DNA from: Dioscorea cayenensis subsp. rotundata | Lineage: Eukaryota > Streptophyta > Magnoliopsida > Dioscoreales > Dioscoreaceae | Direction: 5' to 3' | Assembly (NCBI RefSeq): GCF_009730915.1 | Contig: NC_052480.1 | Location: 1,426,001-1,490,000 of the forward strand | DNA: 64,000 nucleotides | Shown here: piece after piece, positions 26,100 to 38,000 of the stretch | Numbering within the stretch: position 1 is the first letter of the stretch | Layout: every line of letters begins with the position of its first letter | Notes under the pieces: model-generated | Told to the model about the DNA's origin: nothing | The model's input: only the letters and a program-made list of their open reading frames with translations | Database searches by the model: none | Position numbers and translations under genes: made by a program

Positions 26100-27794
26100 T
26101 TATAGCAAAGGAGAACACCCTTTCTTCCTGTAGGCATAGGATTGTGCAAAATATATGTAGATAAGTAACCCAGAGGCATTTAGTGCAGTAAGAAACCAGA
26201 AGAAGTAATCAAGATGAGCATGGTTTAGATTGTCAGGGAACCAGCTCTCTCCTTGTGCTGCACTCACCTTATCTATTAGAGAAACAATGAATCCGCTTAT
26301 GAAGCTCCCAACACCAAAGATGCTCAGATATAGAGCAAGTCCCAAGCTCCTCAGTGAATCTGGCATCTGATCATAAAAGAATTCTTGCAAACCAATCATT
26401 GTGAACACATCTGCTAAAACCATTGAGAACACATTGGGGCATCAACCACAATAAGCTCATTGGAATTGGTATGTTAGGCGAATCGATGAGCCCGTATTCT
26501 CGAGCTGTTTTTATCCTCTTCATCTCTACTAGCGAGGAGATTGCCATCACTATGGCTGAGATTGCCATGCCAATGCCGATTCTTTGGAGCATTGTGATGC
26601 CTGAGTGCAACCCTGTGAGTTTCCGAACTGCAGGAACAAGGATGTGATCATATATGGGGATGAAAGCAACAATTGAGATGGTACTGATGCTTTTTCAGTG
26701 ATGCTGAGGGTATTACGAAGCTGCTGCCAATCCTCCTGTCTAGAGTGCTAGCTTGTTTTGGTGAAGAATGTCATTGATTGCGCAAAAACAATAGCATAAA
26801 CTAAGCATGTAGCCCATATTGGAAACAATCGAAGAATGCCTTTAGCTTCTTTTTCTTCTTCTTCTTCTGCCCTGCATGAGTATATGGTTAGATCATCATG
26901 GAATAAGATATAATTTAAGAACAGTGATATTGGATAGGAGAGGAGGAGGCTTACTGTGAAGTCTTGACAGCTGATGCTCGCCAACATGCTTTGCCAATTC
27001 TAATGAATGGGCTTGTCTCTTCCAGAATGCAGTATCGATAAGTTCTGGAACCTGATAAGAAAACAATGAGAGCAAGAACCATGGCCATGCAGGGGATACC
27101 AAATCCAAATCCCCAGCTGACATTGTCTTGCACATAGTTGAGCACAGTGGTAAAGAGCATGCCAAAAGTCATCCCAAAGTACCACCAATTGAAGAAGGAA
27201 CTTCTTGATTTGGATTCCAGAGGATTATTCTGATCAAATTGGTCAGCTCCGAATGCTTGAGTGCAGGGCTTGTGTCCACCTTGTGCAAACGCCACCAGAT
27301 ACAAAGAGACAAAGAAGGTGATGACTTGGAGTTGACTGGGAGGACAACTAGAAGGACCCATGGCAACGTCACATTTTTGATTGAGGATGGAAGGCAACAA
27401 TGAGGATGAGAATGTCAACATGCCCAGACCCTGGTTAAACATTTAAGATCAGCCTTTTCTAAGTTTCTGTTTTACATGTCAGATTCTATTGTGTTTTGAG
27501 ACAATAAGGTCCAACAACTTGGATAAAAAATTGATCCTTCTTTTACACGTAGCCATTATCAATCTAGATTTCATTGCTTGGTTTTAAAGTGCAAGTTAAT
27601 AATTAAGTGGGTGACATTGCCTGTTTTGGCAAGTGATGTTCGAAACATGTGTCACACTATTGTGAGCCAACATCAAGAGGAACAAATATATTTAGTCCAG
27701 GTGTCAAAATGTGCAAATTTTTTAGTTAAAAGACCAAAACAAACAATGAGCCCATTTCAAGCCTCTCCAATGGCCTTAAACCAATAGTTAATTA

Positions 27795-29598
27795 CAAAGA
27801 GGATGATGATTTGAGTGATGAATCTAGCTAGTTTTAAATCTGTAACTCTACCTCATCGCAATTTACTTTTTTACTCATTTGTTGTGTATGATTCTTGAGT
27901 AATTATCTCTAGGGCCTACCACTTCATTGAAAAATATCCAAACTTTTAATCTCAACCATGCATGTGGCAGATTGCTGGTTGTCCACCAATCTCAATAACA
28001 ATTCCTAATTCTTTAACCAAAACTTGTCCGGCAAATTCAAAATATAAGATGGATTTCAAAAAATTGATCAAAATTTAATTTTGATAGAATTTCTCTAAGA
28101 AAAATTCCTTCATATAACAGTGTGTAACTGCTAACAAGCCATTGCAAGGAAATATCATATTCGCTCATAGATCCCAACAAAATAATATTCTTTGTTTGTA
28201 AAGTAATTGGTTTATTTTTTAAAATCTTTGATCACCGGTTTTCTAAAAATCATCTCTAGAGTCACGAGAACCGTTGGATATTAATCTAACGGTTTCAAAA
28301 CTTTCTCCTTCCCTGAAAAATAAAATAACCTCAATCCCACCCAACATGTTCTCTTTCTCTCTCTTTGTCTCTTCTCTCTCTTTTTCAATTTTTACAAATC
28401 GACAAATGACAAAGCAAAAAACAAACAGGTATAAAAAGTAAACAATTATAGTAGTTTGATCGATCTCATGAAAATAAACCCCGTCCCGAGAATAAGAGAG
28501 AAAAATTCCAACTCAACCCTCGTCTCGAAAATAAGAGAAAAATTTAACTCGAGACCTCTCAATTATAATCACTGGGTAGTTATAATTGATTAGCCCACGC
28601 TATTCCTCTCTCACATTGCCTATGTTACTTTTAATCATAGAGATACATTTTAAGATGTTTCTTTTAAATATATATAAAAGAAACATCTTAAAATCTGCCA
28701 CAAAGAGGATGATGATTTGAGTGATGAATCTAGCTAGTTTTAAATCTGTAACTCTACCTCATCGCAATTTACTTTTTTACTCATTTGTTGTGTATGATTC
28801 TTGAGTAATTATCTCTAGGGCCTACCACTTCATTGAAAAATATCCAAACTTTTAATCTCAACCATGCATGTGGCAGATTGCTGGTTGTCCACCAATCTCA
28901 ATAACAATTCCTAATTCTTTAACCAAAACTTGTCCGGCAAATTCAAAATATAAGATGGATTTCAAAAAATTGATCAAAATTTAATTTTGATAGAATTTCT
29001 CTAAGAAAAAAATTCCTTCATATAACAGTGTGTAACTGCTAACAAGCCATTGCAAGGAAATATCATATTCGCTCATAGATCCCAACAAAATAATATTCTT
29101 TGTTTGTAAAGTAATTGGTTTATTTTTTTAAAAATCTTTGATCACCGGTTTTCTAAAAAATCATCTCTAGAGTCACGAGAACCGTTGGATATTAATCTAA
29201 CGGTTTCAAAAACTTTCTCCTTCCCTGAAAAAAATAAAAATAACCTCAATCCCACCCAACATGTTCTCTTTCTCTCTCTTTGTCTCTTCTCTTTCAATTA
29301 CAAATCGACAAATGACAAAGCAAAAACAAACAGGTATAAAAAGTAAACAATTATAGTAGTTTGATCGATCTCATGAAAAATAAACCCCGTCCGAGAATAA
29401 GAGAGAAAAATTCCAACTCAACCCCTGTCCGAAAAATAAGAGAGAAAAATTCTAACTCGAGACCTCTCAATTATAATCACGGGTAGTTATAATTGATTAG
29501 CCCACAGTTATTCCTCTCTCACATTGCCTATGTTACTTTTAATCATAGAGATACATTTTAAGATGTTTCTTTTAAATATATATATATATATATATATG
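27795..29598. repeat. 0.9-kb tandem duplication inside NPF-B intron 2
   Basis: The segment 27795-28700 is repeated at 28701-29598 (offset 906). Both copies begin CAAAGAGGATGATGATTTGA and share long identical blocks such as CTCACATTGCCTATGTTACT, differing mostly in A/T run lengths and a few C/T sites. A single diverged version is found in intron 2 of NPF-D (from 55798) and partly of NPF-C (about 38280-38830), so the intron sequence is old and its doubling is specific to B. Confidence 0.93.
28648..28693. repeat. 18-bp perfect hairpin at the duplication junction
   Basis: TTTTAAGATGTTTCTTTT is followed after a short AT spacer by its exact reverse complement AAAAGAAACATCTTAAAA. It ends seven bases before the second duplicated unit; the end of unit 2 has only the left arm followed by (TA)n. 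Confidence 0.9.
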
Positions 29599-30281
29599 AT
29601 TGAGGGTAGCCCCCCGCGCCCCTTTTTTTCTCTAAAAATGAAATAAAAATAAAATAAAATAAAATAACTCAAAATCAATGACAATCAAACACAATCATCA
29701 CAGTATTGCACGTATATCTGCAATTAATTCCGGGGTTTACGTAAAAAGCAATGATCCAAATTATTAGAAAATATACCTCATTCTCAGTAAAAGACAAAAA
29801 GGAAAGAGAAATCCTAGAAAGGAAAGAAGAAAAGATTGAGAATAAAGGAACAAACCAGGATGTAGAGAATGGAGGCGATGATGATGGTGCGGTAGCGTCC
29901 CAGATACGAATCAGCGACGAAAGCTCCCAGCAACGGCAGCATCGACGCCATCCCATCCCACAAGTTCACCGCCGTCGCCGCTGACCCTATGGACAGCCGG
30001 AGCGGGCCAGTGAGATAGGTGATCAGATTAAACCCTATCCCGTAGTACGCGAACCTCTCCGCCATCTCCACGCCTGCTCAGAGATCATCACTCATGGGAA
30101 AACCCCTCAAATCTAGGGCAATTGAAGATTAAGGAGTGAGGAATTGGGTAATAGTAGTACCGATAATGAAGAAGGCCGAGGTCCACCGTCCTTTGCCGGA
30201 TCCGGCGTTGATCGGACGGCCTCTGTAGTCCACTACGCCGGCTATCACCGTCGAGCTCTCGAGCAGCGCCTCGCTCTCCAT

Positions 30282-30414
30282 TCTCTCTCTCTATCTCTCT
30301 CTCACTCTCAGCGAGTGTTTTTGCTTTTCAAGAGGTTTTTATGTGACACACCCTGAAAACTAACCAAATTATTTGTAACCTTTTTTTTTTTCAAATATTA
30401 CTCTATAATCTAAC
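30282..30414 (-). promoter_or_regulatory. Conserved upstream block of NPF-B (shared with C, D, E)
   Basis: Immediately 5' of the start codon is a CT-rich tract (GA-rich in the sense strand), then TTTTTATGTGACACACCCTG and AAATTATTTGTAACC. The same order occurs upstream of C (40504-40640), D (57113-57250) and E (62203-62345). This is probably leader plus core promoter carried along in the duplications. Confidence 0.5.
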
Positions 30415-30476
30415 GGCTGATATGGGGACATCCCTAGAATTGAATTCTAGGGACATCCCCAGGAGATGAATGCTCT
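30415..30476. repeat. Fragment of the GGGACGTCCC MITE family
   Basis: A near-perfect palindrome (GGGGACATCCCTAGAATTGA with its inverse, ending ATCCCCAGGAG) that resembles the terminal part of the elements at 23053 and 30958. It may be two ends joined after internal deletion. Confidence 0.5.
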
Positions 30477-30490
30477 ATATATATATATAA

Positions 30491-30770
30491 TTTACATCCC
30501 CTATTAACGTCCATAGATAAGAAATCTATAGACGTCCAATTATCAGTCATTGGATCATGATCCAACGGCTGACGTCCAATTATCAGTCATTGGATCATGA
30601 TCCAACGGCTGACATAATATTGTTCATTATATTGTTCCGAACAATAATTACTATTTATATTACTGTAGTATCTAATGTTTACCAATGTTAGCCGTTGAAT
30701 CGAGATCCAACGGCTGATAATGGACATCCATAGATTTCTTATCTATGGACGTCCATAGAGGATTGGTCCT
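30491..30770. mobile_element. Foldback MITE with internal 40-bp duplication
   Basis: Inverted ends contain ACGTCCATAGATAAGAAATC on the left and its complement on the right. The interior carries a perfect 40-bp tandem duplication (30531-30570 and 30571-30610) starting GACGTCCAATTATCAGTCAT. The words ATCCAACGGCTGA and its inverse recur near both ends. It is related in style to the neighbouring MITEs but has different termini. Confidence 0.7.
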
Positions 30771-30957
30771 CATATATATATATTACTATTATTATTATTA
30801 TTATTATTATTATTTGCAAAGGTGGACGTCAGCTAAAATGAATGTTTTACTCTTTTATTTAAAGATATTATTAAGTATTAGATGACCTATTAGTTTTGAT
30901 GAAAAAAAAAATCCTTACGTAAAAAATAAAGGATATATATATATATATATATATATA

Positions 30958-31221
30958 GTGAAAAACATCATTCAGGACGCCCTAGATTTCAAATCTATGG
31001 ATGCTTTTTAAATCTAGCCGGTTGGATCATCAATCGACTGGTTGATTAATTATACAAACATCTGACACCTTTTTACTCGCTTTTTATGATCATCGCATAA
31101 CATCGTGAAACGCGGTTTCATCGTTTTCATAACGATAAGAGCCATCAAATTTTCATCCGATAGCTACTATAGACATCCCTAAATTTTCAAATCTAGGGAC
31201 ATCCCTAGATGATGGGTTCTC
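30958..31221. mobile_element. Foldback MITE (GGGACGTCCC family), copy 2
   Basis: The same ends and interior order as 23053-23306 (CATCATTCAGGACGCCCTAG on the left, GGGACATCCCTAGATGATGG on the right, ATCCGATAGCTACTATAGAC inside) with more substitutions. It sits in a (TA)n run upstream of NPF-B. Confidence 0.75.
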
Positions 31222-32400
31222 ATATATATATATATATATATAAATAATTGATTTTAATGGTGAAAATGTTCTTTATATAATATTCAATGATATGCATTAT
31301 AAACAAATTAAATAAATATAAAATCATTCTAAACCGAGCTAAAATAAAATTAAATAAAATTATTATTTAAAAAATCAACTTCACTAATTTCGGGTGAAGA
31401 AAGATCAAATATATGTATACATCTTTTTGTGCGTACGCATGTTTCGTGATTGGTAGATCAATATCTAATGATTTTATAATTTTTTTTATAAAAAAATAAA
31501 ATATTAAAATGACTCCCTCAGGACCCTCATCCCCACTTGTTTTCCTATTTATAAAAAATAAAATATTAAAATAATTTGCATGCCCAACCCAACTCATATT
31601 TTACTTTTTATCATCTATGAACGTTGAAACTTTAGGTTACCTATATATACATATAATTTTTAATGAATATTGATAAAACACAAAGTAAAGATCACATCCA
31701 ATGAAAGTTAGAATTACCATGCATTTATGTATGTTCTTTTGGTTAGACATCTATTTTATATATATATATGGAATCACTATCTGCCAACATTTTTTTTATC
31801 TTATCCTCACAAAATTTCAAAATTTTTATGATTATGCAATGATCAATTAAAGAAGAACAAATTGACATAATTTTTGCCCCATAATTTCGGATTGTATGAA
31901 AAAATTATAATTTGCATATTTATAACAATTAAATATATAAATGGTCAAAATACCAAAATAATATCTTTATTTTACGTTTTTTGTCTTTTTAATTTTTGTA
32001 ATATAAAATTCATCCTTTTAATTTCTGTATTTGCACATTTTTATTTTTTAGGCCCTTAAATTAACCGATATTGGTTCGATAGTTTTCTGACACTAATGTG
32101 GCAACATTAATATTAAAATATTTATTAAAAAATCCAAAAATAAAAAAATACTATAAAAAATGTTGTTAGATTTCTGCTATTGCTCTTCTTGGAACTCTCT
32201 TTCTCTCTCTGTATTTTTTTTTTTGTTCTCGAATGAGAACCAGAAAAGGCCAGGGAGATCATCTTCTGTTGTGTGCTCTGCTTAAGATCATTATTTCGAT
32301 CTAAATAAAACCATTACTATTTTACATAACTTTAATAGAATTATGTACATGATTTTTTTTTTCCGATTTTGGACTTTTTATTTAAATCATTGTTTGCGTA
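31222..32400. other. Upstream flank of NPF-B, shared with NPF-C and NPF-E
   Basis: AT-rich. Parts match the region upstream of NPF-C (for example TGGTAGATCAATATCTAATG against the stretch near 41060) and upstream of E (62560-62700). From about 31960 there is a T-rich piece with GGCCCTTAAATTAACCGATA that looks like the end of another foldback element. No exon seen. Confidence 0.45.
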
Positions 32401-32657
32401 TATAATTTCTTTCAAAAACCATGGCAAGTACTGATCTAAAGCCTTATGGCAACACTAAATCCCAAAACACCAATCATTTTTTGGTCTATTAAAATCGGAT
32501 CTTCTTTGAAAAGTGTTAGTGTCCTTTCCTATGGCATGTTTGAACTTCAGTTTATAGAGGATAAAGGCATTTATGTATTTAGGCATAAATTTTATGTTTA
32601 TGTGTGTTATTGATGTGGCTTATCCATATACTTTGCAAGATATATATATATATATAT

Positions 32658-32909
32658 AAGACCAGTTGAAGAAGTAGCTTCTTGATTTGGATTATTGTGG
32701 ACCACTCTAGCTTTTTTATTTGGATTCTTATGTATCATTTTTTTTGGATTCATGTTTGCAAATGACAGTAGAATAAAGCGATGGAGAAGGCTATGACTTC
32801 GATTTTTGATCGGGTGTTCCATTTGGATTATGGTTCATGGCGCCATTACACGGTGGGAGAAGACAAGGATGCATTGAAGATGAATGTAAACATTTTTAAA
32901 CCCTGTAGA
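32658..32909 (-). pseudogene. NPF relic 1, exon 3 remnant
   Basis: A decayed copy of NPF exon 3 in the same orientation as the array. On the plus strand AGTTGAAGAAGTAGCTTCTT matches the exon 3 segment for SSFFNW, and GCAAATGACAGTAGAATAAA, TATGACTTCGAT and GGTTCATGG follow the exon order with internal losses. It ends near the 5' border of exon 3 (AAACATTTTTAAACCCTG). No open frame remains. Confidence 0.7.
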
Positions 32910-34349
32910 AAGAAATGCCCCCAATGGATTTATATTAAGGTTTTGGAAAGTAAAATAACTTATAAAAGTTATTTAAGTGGCGTTTGATTAGATGTAATCT
33001 TTAATATAATAAATTTTTAGTTACAATGTAATTAAAAATACTTGATTTTCAAAACACAGATCGAATCTTGTATTTGATTGAATGTAATTGGAATTACTGT
33101 ATTATAAAATTTTATGTTTGTCTAAAACCGTTATAACTCCAGTTAAATGACTCTTCATCAATGTTATGAGTTACTTATTATTCATAAATATTTAGGCTTT
33201 TTTAAGTCATTGTTCCAAGAATATCAATCACTATTTGTGGTTTTCATTTTTTATTTTCTTATACTCTCCTTGCTAAGTTTGTACTGTCTTTTTTTAAAAA
33301 AAAAAAATTTTTGATAAAATAATAGTCTATTTAATTTTATTAAAAAACAAACAATTTTATTTTGTGATAGAAAAATATATGCATAATTTTTTTAAAGAAT
33401 GTATGTATTAATTTTTTTAAAAAAAATTGTCTAATTTATGTTACTTTTTCTCTCAAAAAAAGAAGGAAGAATAAACTCGAGAAATCAATGTCAAGGCGTA
33501 CTTGGTGAGTGTATATATAATCTATGATGAAATTATTTTAAAAATTTAAAAATAAAGGAAATTAGTGTTTCAGTGAGGAGACATAAAAAGCTTTTTTTCT
33601 TATTTAAATTGGTAAAATAATTTTAGGATAATAATATAGACTTCTTTCTAAACCATAGTTATGATTTTAAGGTATTAAAAAAATAACTTTCTCATCATCT
33701 ATACTTAATTTATTTTTTTTTGAAATATTTAAAAATATTGTTTTAATCCATTTTTAATTTTAATTTTTCTTTTACAAAAAAACAACAATAGTCGTCCCTC
33801 CCCAGTGAGTAACGAATCGAACTCTCACCACTGGAGCTCATCGACGACCCATATACCAATATACACATTTTGTGTATAAGTTTCACCAATAACTAAGGAG
33901 TTTTACCACGTGGCATCAAACAAATTTGAACTTAAAGATTTAACATGCTTTGGTCAGCGTAGAGTACAGTTACGCGATCGAAAATATTACCACGTCAGTC
34001 TGTGAATCAGATGAATATCAATTCAATTTATAAATATTACAAAAAGTGGAATCCTATTACCACCAAATTTGGTTTTTATCTTAGATACGCAGAATCTTAT
34101 AACTTTTGATATTTTAACAAAAGATTACATGACAACACCGAATGAATTATTCCCAGTAAGAGTTTTTCAACCAAACTGGCTATATTAAATTCACAATATT
34201 CCCGAACCATTAACATTCATTATTACCAGATTTTACGCAGAATATTACACAACCAAACGGCCCCTAATGTCTTTCGCAATTTAACCAAGGGCACCGGACT
34301 ATAAACCCTTTGGCTTTAATCATTATTTAAAAATTATATATATACAGCT
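32910..34349. other. AT-rich DNA between relic exons
   Basis: Mostly A/T runs. A possible MITE right end (CCAAACGGCCCCTAAT) is at about 34252-34267. Much of this span has a diverged counterpart at 50740-51900 in the NPF-D block (for example TTAGTGTTTCAGTGAGGA at 33562 and 51493), showing the two relic regions share ancestry. Confidence 0.45.
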
Positions 34350-34425
34350 TAATCTTAAGAAAAATCTGAGGGAACCCAAATACGAATCAATGAGGAAAGC
34401 TCGAGAGAAAGCATCGATGTCACTT
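34350..34425 (-). pseudogene. NPF relic 1, exon 2 remnant
   Basis: TACGAATCAATGAGGAAAGC and AAAGCATCGATG match the exon 2 segment for DSYLGR/GAFVADS with several substitutions and an internal deletion. It lies on the correct side of the exon 3 remnant for a minus-strand gene. Confidence 0.6.
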
Positions 34426-34428
34426 TTG

Positions 34429-35099
34429 GGTGAATCAGGTTTGGTCCAAACACTCTCAGTTCACATGTTAACAAATGAGTTAATTTTTGAGACCTTTTGT
34501 TTATTTATGAATAATTCAATAAAATTAAAAATGATTATTAATAAAATTGTGGATTGCTTAACCTAGATGACTTTGGCAAGTGAACTCACTGGTCACAGGT
34601 TCACAAAAACCCTACCCATAATCAAAACCCTTACAATGTGGGCCGATTATGGGTTTCCAGTCACGCTTGCAAAATCATTGGCCCAGTGTGTGTTTGTGAG
34701 TTCAGTTCCGGACCAGGAATGGTTGAAACTTGCCTAGTTGGCACCTTTGGATCTCATATCAATTACTCTTTAATTAATTAAAATTCTAAATTATAACTCC
34801 ATGATGCATTTGCTTCATTGCTTTCTTCTATGGAATGTAAGTTCACATGTATTTTATTAGTACTAGTATTTATATATCAATAAATAAATAAATAATAAAA
34901 AAAAGGGGCAAGGAAATGTTTGGGTCCTTATAGGGCTTAAGTAGATCGTCGCTCTTACAATTGAATTAAATATCTAAGAAATATGTATTTAATACAAATA
35001 ACAAAGCAACAACATACAGCAAAAGATTGTGGTTTATATTATAAGATAGTTTGATAAAGTGGATAAACCACAATTGCATTAAAAAAAAAAAAAAGGATA
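34429..35099. repeat. Shared NPF 3' flank, copy 1 (before NPF-C)
   Basis: This flank recurs at 53571-54055 and 59425-60247. Landmarks are CAGTTCACATGTTAAC, GAACTCACTGG, AGTTCAGTTCCGG, GGTTGAAACTTG and CTTTAATTAATTAAAATTCT. It runs into the NPF-C 3' UTR (ACAACATACAGC). Confidence 0.75.
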
Positions 35100-38000
35100 T
35101 TATAGCATAGTAGACCACCCTTTCTTCCTGTATGCATAGGCTTGTGCAAAATATATGTAGATAAGTAACCCTAAAGCATTTAGTGCAGCAAGCAACCAGA
35201 AGAAGTAATCAAGATGACCATGGTTTAGATTGTCAGGAAACCAGCTCTCACCTTGTGCAGCACTGACCTTATCTATCAGAGAAACAATGAATCCGCTTAT
35301 GAAGCTTCCCACACCAAAGATGCTCAAATATAGAGCAAGTCCAAGGCTCCTCAGTGCATCTGGCATCTGATCATAAAAGAATTCTTGCAAACCAATCATT
35401 GCGAACACATCTGATAAACCATAGAGAACATATTGGGGCATCAACCACAATAAATTCATTGGAATTGGTATGTGAGGCGAATCAATGAGCCCGTATTCTC
35501 GAGCTGTTTTTATCCTCTTCATCTCTACCAGTGCAGCGACTGCCATCTCTGTGGTTGAGATTGCGATGCCAATGCCGATTCTTTGGAGCATTGTGATGCC
35601 TGATTGCAACCCTGTGAGTTTCCGAACTGCAGGAACAAGGGTGTGATCATATATGGGGATGAAAGCAACAATTGAGACGGTACCAATGCTTTGCAGTGAG
35701 GCTGAGGGTATTATGAAGCTGCTGCCAATCCTTCTGTCTAGAGTGCTGGCTTGTTTTGTGAAGAATGTCATTGATTGTGCAAAAACAATAGCATATATTA
35801 AGCATGCAGTCCATATTGAAAACAATCGAAGAACGCCTTTAGCTTCTCTTGCTTCTCCTTCCTTCTCTTCCGTCCTGCATATGTATATGTTTATATGACT
35901 TATATCATTATGCAATAAGATATGGTTTAGGAAATGGTATGTTGAATAAAAGAGGAGGAAACTTACTGTGAAGCCTTGACAGTTGATGCTTGCCAACATG
36001 CTTTGCCAATTCTAATGAATGGGCTTGTCTCTTCGACAATGCAGTATCGATAAGTTCTGGAACCTGATAAGAAAACAACGAGAGCAAGAACCATGGCCAA
36101 GCAGGGGATACCAAATCCAAATCCCCAGCTGACACTATCTTGCACATAGTTGAGCACAGTGGTAAATAGCATGCCAAAATTCATCCCAAAGTGCCACCAA
36201 TTGAAGAAGGAGCTTCTTGACTTGGATTCGAAAGGATCATTCTGATCAAATTGATCAGCTCCAAACGCTTGAGTGCAGGGCTTGTGTCCACCGTGTGCAA
36301 AAGCCACCAGATATAAAGAGACAAAGAAGGCGATGACTTGGAGTTGACTGGGAGGACAACTAGAAAGATCAATGGCATTGTCACATTTTTGAGTGAGTAT
36401 GGAAGGCAGCAATGAGGATGAGAATGTCAACATGCCCAGACCCTGGTTATAAACATTTAAGGCCAGCCTTTTCTTAGTTTCTGTTTCACATGTTAGTCGA
36501 ATTGGTTTTTCTGCTTTTCTCTCTCTTCCGTGTTGGTCTCTCTACTCAGAAATGCTTCCAAGTAGTTCTTCTACTCTTGAAAATAGTTCTACTTAGTCTC
36601 TTCAATTCTAAAATAGGTCAATTATTGGCTGTATTTTTTCAAGAGTAGAGGGACTAAATGGGAAGATATTAAGGATAGAGGGACTAAATTGTGTTATTTT
36701 CAAGAGTAGAGGACTATTTGAAAGCATTTCTGTGTAGTGGGACCAAAAAAAAAAGAGAGAAAAGCCGAGGGACTAATTCAGGTATTAAACCTATTAGATT
36801 ATAATGTGTTTTGAGAGAATAAGGTCCAACAATTAAGATAAAATGATCCTCCTTTTACACGTCACCTTTATCAATCTAGACTTCATTGCTTGGTTTTAAA
36901 GTCCAAGTGAATAATTAAGGTTTAGACCTACTGAATGCTATGAAGTGGGAGTCATTGTTTGTTTTGACAAGTGATGTTCCAAACATGTCTTACTTTAAGG
37001 CCAACTTTAAGGCCTTGGATGAAGTGTAGCAAGGGTTCATAAAGTAAAAGGGAGGGAAGGGAAAGGAAGGGAAGGGATCAACCCATACCATGTATGGGGC
37101 AAAGTAAAGTAAATGAAGGTTTTGAAGGTAAGAGAACGTAATGTTACACACTGTTATTACCAAAATACCCTTTTGAGTTTCAAATGTTCTATTATGATAA
37201 ATAATGGATCAATAAATAAATTTTATTCATTAATCTCAATTAAATATGGCTAGAAAATAATTAATTAACATAAAAAAGTCTATAAATATTTTCAAATCTT
37301 TTATACAATCCCATACATATTTGTAAATATAAATAAAAGGATATTTCTTTCGTCCAATAAAATTATAACTAAAGATTCAGGTGGATCTCCGGTGATGAGA
37401 GAAGGAGATAAGGCTTAATGGTATGGTTTTTTTTATTTGCATTCACTCCCAAAATAAAAGGATTTTATTAGTTATTACAAATTTATTGAAAGGGCATTTT
37501 CATCTATAAAATTATCAACCCTTCCCAACCCTCCAATTTGGAGGGTTGAGAAATTGGGTGTTTTCAACCCCCCAAAACCCTCCAAACCCCTCTCAACCTT
37601 TGTCCCCAAGCAAAGCCTAAGGGTTCGGTCCCTTACACATGGTCACTATACCGGCCGTGACATTTACCATAGTATCACTTCATTGAACAATATTCAAAGT
37701 TTTGGGGTTTGTTTGAATTGATTTATATATATATATATATATTTATATTTATTTAAAAATTTTGTATAAATATATTTTTAAAAAAATGCTTTTCGGAGTA
37801 AACTAAGTATTTTTTTTTATATTTTATGTTTGGATAAGCTAATATTAAAATATTTTTATATTTTTATATGTGTGAAATTATTTAGATGTGGATTTTAAAA
37901 AACTTTTAGAGGTGCCAAATTATTAAAATAAACATTAATTGAGTTACTGTCTTATTATTGCTATTGATAATGACAACATTAATGATAATAATAATAATTT

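Larger units (their letters stand above)
26100..30281 (-). pseudogene. NPF-B: NPF5-type transporter, disrupted in exon 4
   Basis: Exons 30281-30161, 30073-29856, 27430-26955, 26871-26100. Exons 1-3 are open and encode [40 protein letters not shown] (ExxER intact) and the [20 protein letters not shown] block. Exon 4 has three one-base insertions relative to C and D, at the T-runs 26756-26759 and 26691-26695 and at the A-run 26416-26419. The first brings a stop within a few codons, before TM8. The three together restore the frame, so the last 110 codons read normally ([20 protein letters not shown] to the stop). Without the insertions it would be 527 aa. Call it a pseudogene as assembled; consensus errors are a live alternative. 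Intron 2 contains a 0.9-kb tandem duplication absent from C and D. Confidence 0.8.
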
